Source of the DNA: Pteria penguin
Lineage: Eukaryota > Mollusca > Bivalvia > Pterioida > Pteriidae
DNA: 64,000 bases
Assembly (NCBI GenBank): GCA_035048485.1
Contig: CM068586.1
Span: 50,184,433 to 50,248,432, forward strand
Direction: 5' to 3'
Part shown: piece by piece, positions 37,420 to 48,700 of the stretch
Numbering within the stretch: position 1 is the first letter of the stretch
How the letters are laid out: every line of letters begins with the position of its first letter
The notes under the pieces: generated by a model
What the model was told of the DNA's origin: nothing
Seen by the model: the letters and a program-made list of their open reading frames with translations, nothing else
The model's database searches: none
Program-made: the position numbers and the translations under genes

Positions 37420-37512
37420 TGATTGAATACTTGATTGATTGATTGATTGATTGATTGATTCAATCATTCATTGATTCAATCATTCATTGTTTGATTCATT
37501 CATTCATTCATT
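37420..37512. repeat. (ATTG)n / (ATTC)n self-complementary microsatellite
   Basis: GATT repeats followed by TCAATCATTCATTG blocks. The two halves are partly complementary and can fold back. Confidence 0.9.
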
Positions 37513-37872
37513 TTAAATGCAATACCAAGATTTTATTTTACATGACAGCGGTGCATTTTTTTTTATCTGACACCTGTAACATGCTCGGCAGAATCATGGC
37601 GTCAGTCTCGTCCAACAAAGCACTGACCAAACGCCAATGGGATTCAAACCGTGAATCTTCTCTTCTAGAGAAAAACGCTTTTAACACCGAGCCTGCAGAA
37701 TTCAAGGGACTGGTCATGTTTCGATTTTTAGATTAACGAGGGGAGGGGGGGGGGGGGGCGATATAATAATTAAAACTTGAATCTAGAAAAAATAAAAATA
37801 AAAACTCCTCTGATGGTTGATCGTTGTTTAACGTCATTCTCAACAATTAAAAAACTCTCTAAATTGTCAGCT

Positions 37873-39190
37873 CCAAGTTTGTAGGTGTAGAGTGGGGTGT
37901 AGAGTGAGATGTAGAGTGAGGTGTAGAGTTGGATGTAGAGTGAGGTGTAGAGTTGGGTGTAGAGTGAGGTGTAGAGTTGGGTGTAGTGAGGTGTAGAGTG
38001 GGGTATAGAGTGAGGTGTAGAGTTGGGTGTAGAGTTAGGTGTAGAGTGAGGTATAGAATGGGGTGAAGAGTGAGGTGTAGAGTGAGGTGTAGAGTGAGGT
38101 ATAGAGTGGGGTGTAGATAGAGGTGTAGAATGAGGTAAAGAGTGGGGTGTAAAGTGAGGTGTAGAGTGAGGTGTAGAGTTGGTGTAGAGTGAGGTACAGA
38201 GTTAGGTGTAGAGTTGGGTGTAGAGTGAGGTACAGAGTTAGGTGAAGAGTGAGGTGTATAATGAGGTGTAGAGTTGGGTGTAGAGTGAGGTGTAGAGTGA
38301 GGTATAAAGTGGGGTGTAGATAGCGGTGTAGAATGAGGTATAAAGTGGGGTGTAAAGTGAGGTGTAGAGTGGGGTGTAAAGTGATTTGTAGAGTTGGGTG
38401 TAGAGTGAGTTGTAAAGTGAGGTGTAGAGTGGGTGTACAGTGTGGTGTAGAGTGAGGTGTAGAATGAGGTGTAGAGTGGGGTGTAGAGTGAGGTATTGAG
38501 TGGGGTGTAGATAGAAGTGTAGAGTGAGGTGTAGAGTGGGGTATAGAGTGAGGTGTAGAGTTGGGTGTAGAGTGAGGGTAGAGTGCCGTGTAGAGTGAGG
38601 TGTAGAGTGAGGTGTACAGTGGGGTGTAGAGTGAGGTGTAGAGTGGGGTGTAGAGTGAGGTGTAGAGTGGGGTGTAGAGTGAGGTGTAGAGTGGGGTGTA
38701 GAGTGGGGTGTAGAGTGAGGTGTAGAGTGGGGTGTAGAGTGAGGTGTACAGTGGGGTGTAGAGTGAGGTGTAGAGTGAGGTGTAGAGTGAGGTGTAGAGT
38801 GAGGTGTAGAGTGAGGTGTACAGTGAGGTGTAGAGTGGGGTGTAGAGTGAGGTGTAGAGTGGGGTGTAGAGTGGGGTGTACAGTGGGGTGTAGAGTGAGG
38901 TGTACAGTGGGGTGTAGAGTGGAGTGTAGAGTGAGGTGTAGAGTGAGGTGTAGAGTGGGGTGTAGAGTGGGGTGTAGAGTGAGGTGTAGAATGTGGTGTA
39001 GAGTTGGGTGTACAGTGAGGTGTAGAGTGAGGTGTAGATTGGGGTGTAGAGTGAGGTGTACAGTGGGGTGTAGAGTAAGGTGTAGAGTTGGCTGTAAAGT
39101 GGAGTGTAGAGTTGGGTGTAGAGTGGGGTGTAAAGTGAGGTGTAGAGTTAGGGTAGAGTGGGGTGTAGAGTGAGGGTGTAGAGTGAGGTG
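37873..39190. repeat. 12-bp minisatellite array, about 1.3 kb
   Basis: The unit GTGTAGAGTGRG is repeated more than 100 times. The right half (about 38590-39070) is very uniform, while the left half alternates with GTGTAGAGTTGG and has indels. Because 12 is a multiple of 3, a 457-codon frame (Leu-His-Pro-Thr / Leu-His-Leu-Thr repeats) is open on the minus strand and a 196-codon Cys-Arg-Val frame on the plus strand. Neither is considered a gene. Confidence 0.97.
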
Positions 39191-39264
39191 GTGAATGAGA
39201 TCATATCTGTAGGTGACAGATTGAGCCCCCACTACACCATCACTAAGGATAGGGGGTCAGTCGA

Positions 39265-40560
39265 CGACATACTCGTAGCGGGTCGTGATTAGTCGTAAAA
39301 CGATCGTTACAAGTCGTGATTAGACGCAGAACGGTGCTTGTGATCGTGGTAAATCGCAAAACAATGTACCAAGCCGTGCTAAATCACAAAACAATGTACT
39401 AAGCCGTGATTAATCACAGAACAATGTACCAAGCCGTGATAAATCACTAAACAATGTACCAAGCCGTGATTAATCACAGAACAATGTACCAAGCCGTGAT
39501 TAATCACAGAACAATGTACCAAGCCGAGATTAATCACAGAACAATGTACCAAGCCGTGATAAATCACAGAACAATGTACCAAGCCGTGATTAATCACAGA
39601 ACAATGTACCAAGCCGTGATTAATCACAGAACAATGTACCAAGCCGTGATTAATCACAGAACAATGTACCAAGCCGTGATAAATCACAGAACAATGTACC
39701 AAGCCGAGATTAATCACAGAACAATGTACCAAGCCGTGATAAATCACAGAACAATGTACCAAGCCGTGATAATTCACTGAACAATGTACCAAGCCGTGAT
39801 AATTCACTGAACAATGTACCAAGCCGTGATTAATCACAGAACAATGTACCAAGCCGTGATTAATCACAGAACAATGTACCAAGCCGAGATTAATCACAGA
39901 ACAATGTACCAAGCCGTGATTAAGCACAGAACAATGTACCAAACCGAGATTAATCACAGAACAATGTACCAAGCCGTGATTAATCACAGAACAATGTACC
40001 AAGCCGTGATTAATCACAGAACAATGTACCAAGCCGTGATTAATCACAGAACAATGTACCAAGCCGAGATTAATCACAGAACAATGTACCAAGCCAGCCG
40101 TGATTAATCACAGAACAATGTACCAAGCCGTGATTAATCACAGAACAATGTACCAAGCCGAAATTAATCACAGAACAATGTACCAAGCCAGCCGTGATTA
40201 ATCACAGAACAATGTACCAAGCCGTGATTAATCACAGAACAATGTACCAAGCCGTAGTTAAACACAGAACAATGTACTAAGCCGTGATTAATCACAGAAC
40301 AATGTACCAAGCCGAGATTAATCACAGAACAATGTACCAAGCCGAGATTAATCACAGAACAATGTACCGATCATAACGAGTTGTGATAAGTCGCACGATA
40401 ATCATAGCGAGTCATGGTAAATCGCAGAACGCAGATAGGGAGTCGTGAAAAGTTGCAGAACGATCGTAGCGAGTCATGATAACTCGCAATTGATCATTAT
40501 GTACATGCAGCAAATCGTAATAAGTCGCAGAACAATCGTAGCGAGTCGTGATGATGCAAC
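39265..40560. repeat. 30-bp array with a palindromic core
   Basis: About 34 regular units run from 39355 to 40375. Each has AACAATGTACCAAGCC followed by GTGATTAATCAC and AG. GTGATTAATCAC is a perfect 12-bp palindrome, and minor variants change one half (GAGATTAATCAC, GTGATAAATCAC). Two units carry a 4-bp AGCC insertion (near 40095 and 40190). Both flanks hold older, diverged units (AGTCGTGATAAGTCGCAGAA with GATCGTAGCG). The 30-bp period opens ten-residue-repeat frames on both strands, which are not genes. There are no unique spacers, so this is not a CRISPR array. Confidence 0.97.
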
Positions 40561-41929
40561 AGAAGATGGGAGGACGCAACTACGATTTTGAACGAGTGGC
40601 GTTCAACCACGGCGCTGAAGCGTGAACGTGACACGGTCTATCGCCATCTTTATCGAACATAGCTCAGGTTTGGCCAGTCGATGGGAAACGGGATAAAATT
40701 CATTACGATTAATTGGACCCATTCTAAGATTCGGCGAAAACTACTTTTCTTGTTATTTTTCGATATGATATAAGTAATTTTACGTACAAAAACATGGGTG
40801 GACTCCCTCTCGGAAATATCATTGGGAGTAAACCCTTCTCAACAAAATTTCTGGATCCGCGCTTGGTTTGTATAGTTTGGACATTAACTACGGATGTGGC
40901 TTACTGTGCAGGAGAAGATTACTCTGTCCCACCATCTCCTATCGCCTCTGAATTTCTTGTTGTTATGTCACGATGATTTAACATCAATAACTGTCGTGTC
41001 TTGGGCTTGTTAGAAGCAGTAGAGGTCATGGGCTTGTTAGAAGCAGTAGAGGTTCTCCGGATCGTGCACTGTTTCGATACATGACCGTAGGAAACATTTC
41101 GATTCATACGCGCCTGCGACATAAATATTTCAAACCACAACACTATTTCGGGAACCGAATAAGGTTTGTTACTTCCCTTTCTAGATAATCGACGTGAAAA
41201 CTCTTTCTAATTCAACATCCATTTCGCATTACAAATTAAAAAAAAAAAATCAAGGAAGATTGTAAAATTAATTTTTGTACATAACGAGACAGCTATATAT
41301 TTAAATTTTGGTTTTTATTTTGATGACTTTGTATTATAGATTGAGTGTGGTGAAATATCGAGTTGGTTCCTCTTCTATAATAATTCAAACAAAACTGGTC
41401 CCGTCAACAGTATCGATTACCTAGTTATGCGTAGCGATAATATATGTACCCTGAACCCGAAGTGTTACAAGGAAAAAAAGTTTTGACCCCCAGCAAACTT
41501 TGCCAGAAATATCCTAGTTGCGCATCAGACGGTGACATGGTGAACAGAACTTGATGGTCGAATGTAGATTGTGAATTGATAACGGTAATTATTATTCCGT
41601 ATAAGACAGTTATCGATAGTGGAGACTTAATGAGCTCGTTAATCACGGCTTGATAAGTATTTAAAAAACGTTAATTGAAAGAATAGGTCAAAGTAAGACA
41701 TGGTGAAGCATAGAACTTGTTACCTTCTCCGGCGACGTGACGGCTACAACATTTGAGAAATGTTTGTTTAATGTAACACTGTACTTGAGCGCACTGGACT
41801 GGAAGATAGTGCATATAATAAAGGGAAGCAACTCTAAAATTTTAACACGATTGAAAAAAGAAAATAAAACAAATCCCAAACAAAGAGTGTGGCTATCGAC
41901 TTTCAACAGAAAAGACAAGTATTTCTTAT
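40561..41929. other. non-coding stretch with a short duplication
   Basis: GGGCTTGTTAGAAGCAGTAG is duplicated in tandem at 40998-41055 (27-bp spacing). Otherwise no gene or element was recognised. A GGTGGACTCC ... CTGGATCCGCGC segment at 40796-40864 may be another decayed MITE. Confidence 0.4.
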
Positions 41930-42026
41930 ATTATATTATATTATATTATATTATATTATATTATATTATATTATATTATATTATATTATATTATATTATA
42001 TTATATTATATTATATTATATTATAT
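41930..42026. repeat. (TTATA)n pentanucleotide array
   Basis: About 19 uninterrupted copies of a 5-bp unit. Confidence 0.97.
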
Positions 42027-42269
42027 GTAGAATAATTCTCTCATCGGACGATGATTTAGCTGGCGTAGTTTATTCATTCATTCATTATTTCATTAATTTA
42101 TTTAAGTCAAAGACACATCAGAAATATATTTACATTATGTGTACGTGCTGACAATAGATTATTTAAATGAAAGTGAATGAACGGAGTGTACAAACCATGT
42201 ATTATGTTCTATACGTGTATCATTACATAACATAGTACATGCACTTCGAAACTTCATTTACGAATATAA

Positions 42270-42546
42270 GCCGGCGTGGCCTAGTGGTATCGCGTCAGAC
42301 TCCTGATCGGGAGGCCGGGGTTCGAGTCCTGCTCTGGTCATGCCGGTCTCATGACTTTCGGATGAGACAGTAAAAACCGAGGCCCTGTGTCGTGTGGTAT
42401 GCATGGCACGTTAAAGATCCCTCACAGCTTCGGGTGGGTCCGTTGCAAAGGTCAAAATTTGTATGCCCTGCATCTGGCAGATGCCGTCACCATATACGTG
42501 AAATAATCGTGGTGTGACGTAAAACAAAAATCAATCAATCAATCAA
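42270..42546 (+). mobile_element. tRNA-headed SINE, family B, well-preserved copy
   Basis: The head carries the A-box region GCGTGGCCTAGTGGTATCGC and the B box GGGGTTCGAGTCC. The central block TTTCGGATGAGACAGTAAAA is followed by ACGTTAAAGATCCCTCA and GGGTGGGTCCG, then by the tail GTGTGACGTAAAAC and CAAT repeats. The flanks TCATTTACRAATATAA (42254-42269 and 42547-42562) match at 15 of 16 positions and form the target-site duplication. The GGATGAGAC block recalls the MetaSINE central domain (from memory). Confidence 0.93.
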
Positions 42547-42698
42547 TCATTTACAAATATAACTACTAATATGAATACATTATATATGATATACTTATCT
42601 AAAGCAAATGCCAAAATTTCACACACCATCGGCTAGGTGCTAAGGTCGTGAATGAAATGTCTTGGGTTCGAGTCTAATCAGTTCATCCCCATTGTAAG

Positions 42699-43141
42699 AA
42701 AACACCGACAACTCATGAAATCCTGGTCACTAGAAAACTCCGACATATCATCAAATCCTGTCATAATAAAACACCGACAACTCATGAAATCCGCGTCATA
42801 CAAAATACCGATAACTCATGAAATTCCCGACACAATAAGATATCCACAGTTCATGAAATCCCCGTCATAATAAAACATAAACATAAAAATTCATGAAATC
42901 CATGTTTATAGAAAACACCGACGACTCATGAAATCCCCATAACAAAACCGACAACGCATGAAATCCCCGTCGTAACAAAACACTGTCAAGTCATGAAATA
43001 TCTGTCATAACAAAACACCGACAACTCATAAAACCCCTGTCATAAAAACAGACAAACGGACAACTAAAGAAATCCCTGTCATAAGAAAACACCGACACCT
43101 CATGAATCCCCTTCATAAAAACGCCGACAACTCATGAAATT
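42699..43141. repeat. about 35-bp degenerate minisatellite, about 13 copies
   Basis: Units contain AAAACACCGACAACTCATGA followed by AATCCCYGTCATAA. Copies differ by substitutions and small indels, so the array is older than the 30-bp one. Confidence 0.9.
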
Positions 43142-44195
43142 TTGTCGAGTTTTACTTAAGCAGATCTCTTTGTTACACTTAGATTCCACTTATGACAGTG
43201 TGGCGTGGGTTTTAATGGTGCTATGCGCGTTCCATTGGGACACAGGATGATCGTGTTTTGTACTTTGTAAGCATGCACACAGACATCTTTGTTGCAGTCT
43301 GTATGATTAATTGGTGAAGATGTATTGAGCTTCTCACCTTAAACATTTCAGATTATATACCTCACCCATTGATTACAGTTATACGATTGTAACAGTATTA
43401 CAACAGTATTGCACTTCTGAACTTTCCTTTTTTTCTCGACATCAAAATAAAAGTAAAATCTTTTCGACATTGTACTTATTCGTTTCTATGGTGATGACCT
43501 AACACCCAATATGAACAGATTTCATGTTATGCCTCCATCATTCACCATCATGGTAGAGGAATGGATGCGACACGATCGTCATTATCCACGTGAAGTGTTG
43601 ACAATGTGCTAATATAAGACTGATAATCGCTCTCCCAATATGGCCACCAGAGCCTCTGATTGGATGCAGTTTCTTCTCGCACGGAACGATCTTTTTTTCT
43701 TTTTTTTTTTTGTTTTTTTGGTTTGTTTTTGGGGTTTTTTTTGTCGAAGCGTTGTCATACAATTTCAATACTGAAAAGTTTCTATAAAACTGGAAATTAT
43801 AAAAAAAACCCCCACCTTATTGCCATCTAAAATTGTATGTTAAAAAGCCACAAAGTATCTCATTACTTCCACTGAAATTTATCTACCTCATTTTCATTGA
43901 CTGCTAAGTACATGTAATCAAAAGTTGCAACAAATATGTGATAATAGCAATGAATATCGACTATTAACAGCCCTACATGCAACATGTTTTCCTGTTTCCC
44001 TACCAGTACGACAATAAGGTGATAATTTTCAGTTCTGTCAATGTGTGCATTCCGTAAGGTTGTCGATCAATTCCAGAATGCTGCGAAAAAACACGCACAA
44101 AGACGAATAAGTGTGGCCAAACGCAAGAATTTCAAGTATTCAAATAAAAGTCCCACGGTTCACCAGGTGGATTTGATTAATAGATATTTCCCATG
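43142..44195. other. non-coding stretch with a T-rich tract
   Basis: A T/G-rich tract lies at about 43690-43745. No gene was recognised. Confidence 0.4.
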
Positions 44196-44410
44196 ACTAC
44201 GAGAAGGCGTGGCTTTATGATTAAGACGTTCGTCTCTGGATTGGAAGGCTCAGGGTTCGAATCCAATCAGAGTCAGGTCGGTGTCCTGTTCAGGTGAGAC
44301 AATAAAGATATCATATGACCATAGACGCAGCCAGAGAATGCTACAGTCGGATACTTTGTGTAGATCAAAATTCAGTTAACAATACACCAGACAGCTACCA
44401 CAGCTATGAT
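44196..44410 (+). mobile_element. SINE family B-like, diverged copy
   Basis: A tRNA-like head (GGCGTGGCTTTATGATTAAG) with the B box AGGGTTCGAATCC is followed by GTCCTGTTCAGGTGAGACAA, a changed form of the family B central block. The 3' part is hard to align by eye. Confidence 0.65.
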
Positions 44411-44411
44411 G

Positions 44412-44483
44412 GAAAAAAAATCCATCCATCTATCCATCCCTCCATCCATCCACCCGCCCATCCGTCCATCCATCCATCCATTT
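44412..44483. repeat. (ATCC)n microsatellite
   Basis: ATCC repeats with substitutions, ending in a T-run and a G-run. Confidence 0.95.
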
Positions 44484-44602
44484 TTTTTGGGGGGGGATCT
44501 ACAAAATCATTCCAAAGGTAATTACATAACACTCACCAAAGAAAGATATCCAATGTATTTCATAAAGAGAAATAGGGTGTCATGAACAAGTATATTACTT
44601 AC

Positions 44603-44647
44603 CAGCTTTTCATTCCAGAGGCCAAACCCCATGTGTTTCTCTGTCAT
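44603..44647 (-). other. possible short coding exon with GTAAGT donor
   Basis: On the minus strand an ATG at 44647 opens 15 codons (Met-Thr-Glu-Lys-His-Met ...) and ends exactly at CTG|GTAAGTAATA. An alternative is an internal exon starting at 44670, after CTTCTCCTTATAAG. No partner exon or family could be identified. The BEL/Pao element lies about 390 bp away on the same strand, so the signal could be chance or read-through context. Confidence 0.15.
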
Positions 44648-45031
44648 TGAAGAAGTTCTATCTATAACGGCTTATAAGGAGAAGTATGGTAAAGAGTTTT
44701 GGACACCGTCCATTGGCCTTTCTCTTTGACCAGCCCAAATTTGAACAAAGTTGCCCAACTGCAAGCGATACCCATTAATGTATACAACTACCAGATCGTT
44801 TGTATCTATAAAAATTTTCAACGATAGAAACTGTTTTTTACATCCACAGTTTAAATGGAGGTACACAACAACAAATGATGTCCATTCATAATTCACCAAC
44901 AAACAATTTGTATCTACGTTGACAGTATTTCAGTTTTTGTTTTGGCTCCTCGAATTTGTCCCTCGCTCGGGGGCCAGATTACTGAAGCAAAAGTGGACAA
45001 CTACAACCACTGCCCTGTCATATACAGCTAT

Positions 45032-45036
45032 CAGAC
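45032..45036. repeat. target-site duplication (left) of BEL/Pao element
   Basis: CAGAC here and again at 52488-52492. Five base pairs is the usual duplication length for this superfamily. Confidence 0.95.
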
Positions 45037-45684
45037 TGTTCTGCCGCAATGCAGACAGCGTAACCAGATGAAAAAATCCACAACACAACTAGTAGCTTGA
45101 TGCAGACTGTATTTCCATGAAAGTTGGTAAAAAGCTACAAACAAAATAAACGTACATGTAAAAACAGCAATGACATGTAATTTGTATACTGACGTGTAAT
45201 GAGAACAGTATCAATTATGCATACAAACTTTTAAAAATAACAATTCTGACCCCAAGACGCTTCCATACTTTTTGGCCTACGTGACAAACACCTTACACAG
45301 TAAATGTACATTACTCAATTACACCCATGTGCACCATACATTATATCAATAGAACTTCAAACAAACAAAGTTACAAAATTATCAATAGATTGCAAAAATG
45401 CTTCCTTGCATATTAAAATACATGTATGAAAAGAACATAATGCAGATAAAATGATTACTCACACTGTGAGGGGAACCAATTTAGCTTATTACCGAACATC
45501 AAAACACTGACAAAGACAGGCATAGAAATCTCTAGAGACCTTGACCTAACTGTCCAAAAAAATCGATATCCAGGTAAGCACGTATACATACATAGAAAAA
45601 GAAAGTGGTCGAAAGGAAGTAACTCTAATTCTGATATGACATAAATAAAATCAATATATAAAAATGCAAAAAGCGTCCAGCACA
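45037..45684 (-). repeat. 3' LTR of BEL/Pao element
   Basis: 648 bp. On the minus strand it starts TGTGCTGGAC and ends GGCAGAACA, identical by eye to the other LTR. A 76-codon frame inside both LTRs is a repeat of non-coding sequence, not a gene. Confidence 0.97.
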
Positions 45685-45690
45685 CTCCCC
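45685..45690 (-). other. polypurine tract
   Basis: The minus strand reads GGGGAG immediately before the 3' LTR, the expected place for the plus-strand DNA primer. Confidence 0.75.
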
Positions 45691-45785
45691 GTCTGATGTC
45701 ATAATGACATCACTAGTAAACACAATTAATGATAAATTCAAAGTTGAAATCTGACAGGTATTTTCATGAACATTTCAAATATCAA

Positions 45786-48700
45786 TTAATCTATAAGTAA
45801 AATTAGTTCACACACAGGACGAGTGTAATTCACAATCTTCCCATCGACACTGACACGAACAACTGCTTTCCGAACTAACCCATCGTCACTCTTGATGGCG
45901 TTGACCACAATTCCCATGGGCCAGTTGTTCCTGTGACTGTGCGCATCCCGAAGAAGAACCACATCTCCTTCCTTGAGGTTCGGTTTCTCCGAGTGCCACT
46001 TACGACGTGATTGCAGATCTTGCAGATAGCTTTTGCGCCAACGTGTCCAAAAGAGATCGGACAGAACTTGGACATGCTTCCAGGACGCACGATACATGTC
46101 TTTCAAACTGTAGCTGTCTGTTTCTACGGTCGGGGTGCCTCGCTTCATTGTCAAAAGCATCGCCGGCGTGAGAAGCAAAGGATCGCCTGGATCTGAAGAG
46201 ATTGCGGTGATTGGCCTCGAATTGATGATAGCGCACACTTCGGCCATCAGAGTCGTGAGTACATCGTGCGTTAAGCCTTTCTTTTCGGTGAGCAACATAG
46301 AGTCCAAAATTCTTCGCGTGACCCCGATCATCCTTTCCCACACCCCTCCCATGTGGGAAGAGTGCGGGGCGTTGAAAATCCAAACGGAACCAGAGTTGTA
46401 TAGGAACGTCTTTAGCGATGAATCGTCAACATTAATGACATCTATTTTGAGATCAGTCGTTGCCCCGACGAAATTCGTTCCTCTGTCTGATCGGAAGACT
46501 TTCACATGACCTCGGAGAGAGACAAAACGACGTAGAGCGTTTATAAATGCTGAGCTGCTGAGCTCGTCGACCACTTCTATATGAATTGCTCTTGTGGTGA
46601 GGCAAGTGAATAATATCGCCCATCTCTTGCTATTAGCCACTCCGCCCCTGGTTTTCCTCGTAACCACCTCCCACGGTCCGAATGTATCGACACCCACCGA
46701 AGAGAAAGGCGGTCCAGGTGTGATCCTGTCTAGTGGTAAGTCGGCCATCTGTTGCTCGTATCGCTTTCCTCGGAGTTTGCGACAAGTGATGCATTTATGT
46801 ATCACTGAAGAGACAGTACGCTTTGCTCTAACGACCCAGTAACCATTGCTTCTCAAGGCACCTTCGGTAAAATGTCTCCCTTGGTGTTTTACCAGCTCGT
46901 GGAAGTGACGTATGAGAAGCGATGAAACGTGTCCTTTCGGAAGGATGACTGGGTTAGTCTCGGAAAGGTCAAGAACGTTGTTAGCTTTGTTCAGCCTTCC
47001 ACCAAGTCGCAAAAGGCCTTCGTTGTCCAAGAACGGAGTTAGCGATGTAATACGACTCGATTTCGGAAGAGGAAGTCCCTGCCTCAAACACTTGACTTCC
47101 TTTTTGTAACTGTCACGTTGTGCTTCTTTCAGGATGAAAATCTCAGCTTCACGATAGGTATCCACGGACTTGAAGGAAGAGCAGTAATGCCAGCCATGGC
47201 ATGTATTTTCAGAACGGAATGACTGAGCGAGATGACGAAGCAAAGAAACTGCTTTCACTAGTTTTGACCAACTGAGGAAATTCTCAAAGCGCGAAATTCC
47301 CAACGAAGGAACAGACGCAGAAGTCTTTAATACTTCCACTTTGCATCTGATTTCTCTGTCGTCGTCTGGATCCACCAATGAAAATGAGTCTTCCTTGAGA
47401 CAATCTCCTTGGCAATATTTTTTAACTTCAGAGGATGCACGCAACCACACTCGAAGTCTTGAGTCAACATCTGAGATTGCATATCGTGTTGCACTGTCCG
47501 CAGGATTCAAATGAGTCGGTATGTAGTTCCACTGGAGTGGCGAGGTACGATTACGGATCCGTTCCACGCGATTGGCGACATATGTGTAGAAGCGCCGTGT
47601 ATCATTGGCTATATAGCCCAAAACGACTTTACTGTCGGTGTAAAACTTCACGACGAAGGGATTGATGTCTAAATACTCCAAGATCAGATCCTGTAGCTCT
47701 ACGGCAAGAACGGCACCACAAAGTTCCAGTCGTGGAATTGTATGGCCACCAGATGGCGCTAACTTTGCCTTCCCAAGGACAAACGATAACGTGGATGTGG
47801 AACTGGCGCATAAGTAGGCTACTGCTGCTACAGCTTTCTCAGAAGCATCACTGAATATATGAAGTTCTAAGTCACCAGCCTTTGAGAAAGACAAGTCGAA
47901 GTACATACGTGGTATCTTTACATCTCGGAGGGTTTCCAAAGAGAGCTGCCACTGTTGCCAAGTTTCACGATGTTCTGGGGATAGCGGTGAATCCCAATCG
48001 ACACCGGAAGGAGTAGCTTCTCGGAGCAGAATTTTCCCCATGATGGTGAGCGGCGCAAGGAAACCGATGGGATCATATATACTATTTACTGTAGAAAGGA
48101 GTCCTCTTCGAGTGAACGGCTTGTCCAATACCGGAATGTCAAAGATAAATGAGTCAGAGTTGAGATCCCATGCAAGACCTAGGCTGCGTTGCACTGGCAA
48201 ATAGTCCTTTTCGAAATCCAGCGTCTTAAGATCTTTCCCGAGGTCTTCCGGCGGGAATGCTTCCATGACTTTACTGCTGTTGGAAGCAATCTTGTGCAAT
48301 CTAATATTCCCTTCTGTTTTCAATGCCTGTTGTGTCCTCTTTACAAGATCGATGACGTCATCGGGTGAAGAAAGAGATATCAAGCCATCATCAACATAAA
48401 AGTTGTTGCAGACAAACTCTCGTACGTCAGACCCGTACAGCTCATCACAATTTTCTACAGTTTTACGGAGTCCATACGATGCAACAGCAGGGGACGGCTT
48501 GTTGCCGAACACGTGAACACACATGTGATACTCTATGAGTGGACGTCCCGGGTCGTTCTGTTCATACCAAAAGAACCTAAGATAGTTTCTATATTCCGGG
48601 TCCACAAAGAATTGATAAAACATTTGCTCTATGTCGGCAGTAAGAGCAATCTCATTCTTCCGAAAGCGCAGAAGGATCCCTAGAAGACTGTTCATGAAAT

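Noticed and set aside
37859..39232. 457-codon open frame
   Set aside because: It lies entirely within the 12-bp minisatellite; the frame follows from the triplet-compatible period and there is no unique coding sequence.
39379..40092. 237-codon frame and possible CRISPR-like array
   Set aside because: The 30-bp units are directly adjacent without unique spacers, in eukaryotic DNA; the frame is a repeat artefact.
42281..42345. Functional tRNA gene
   Set aside because: The A and B boxes belong to a SINE head; there is no complete cloverleaf and the sequence continues into the SINE body.
45455..45685. 76-codon frame present twice (also 52258-52488)
   Set aside because: Both copies are the same LTR sequence.
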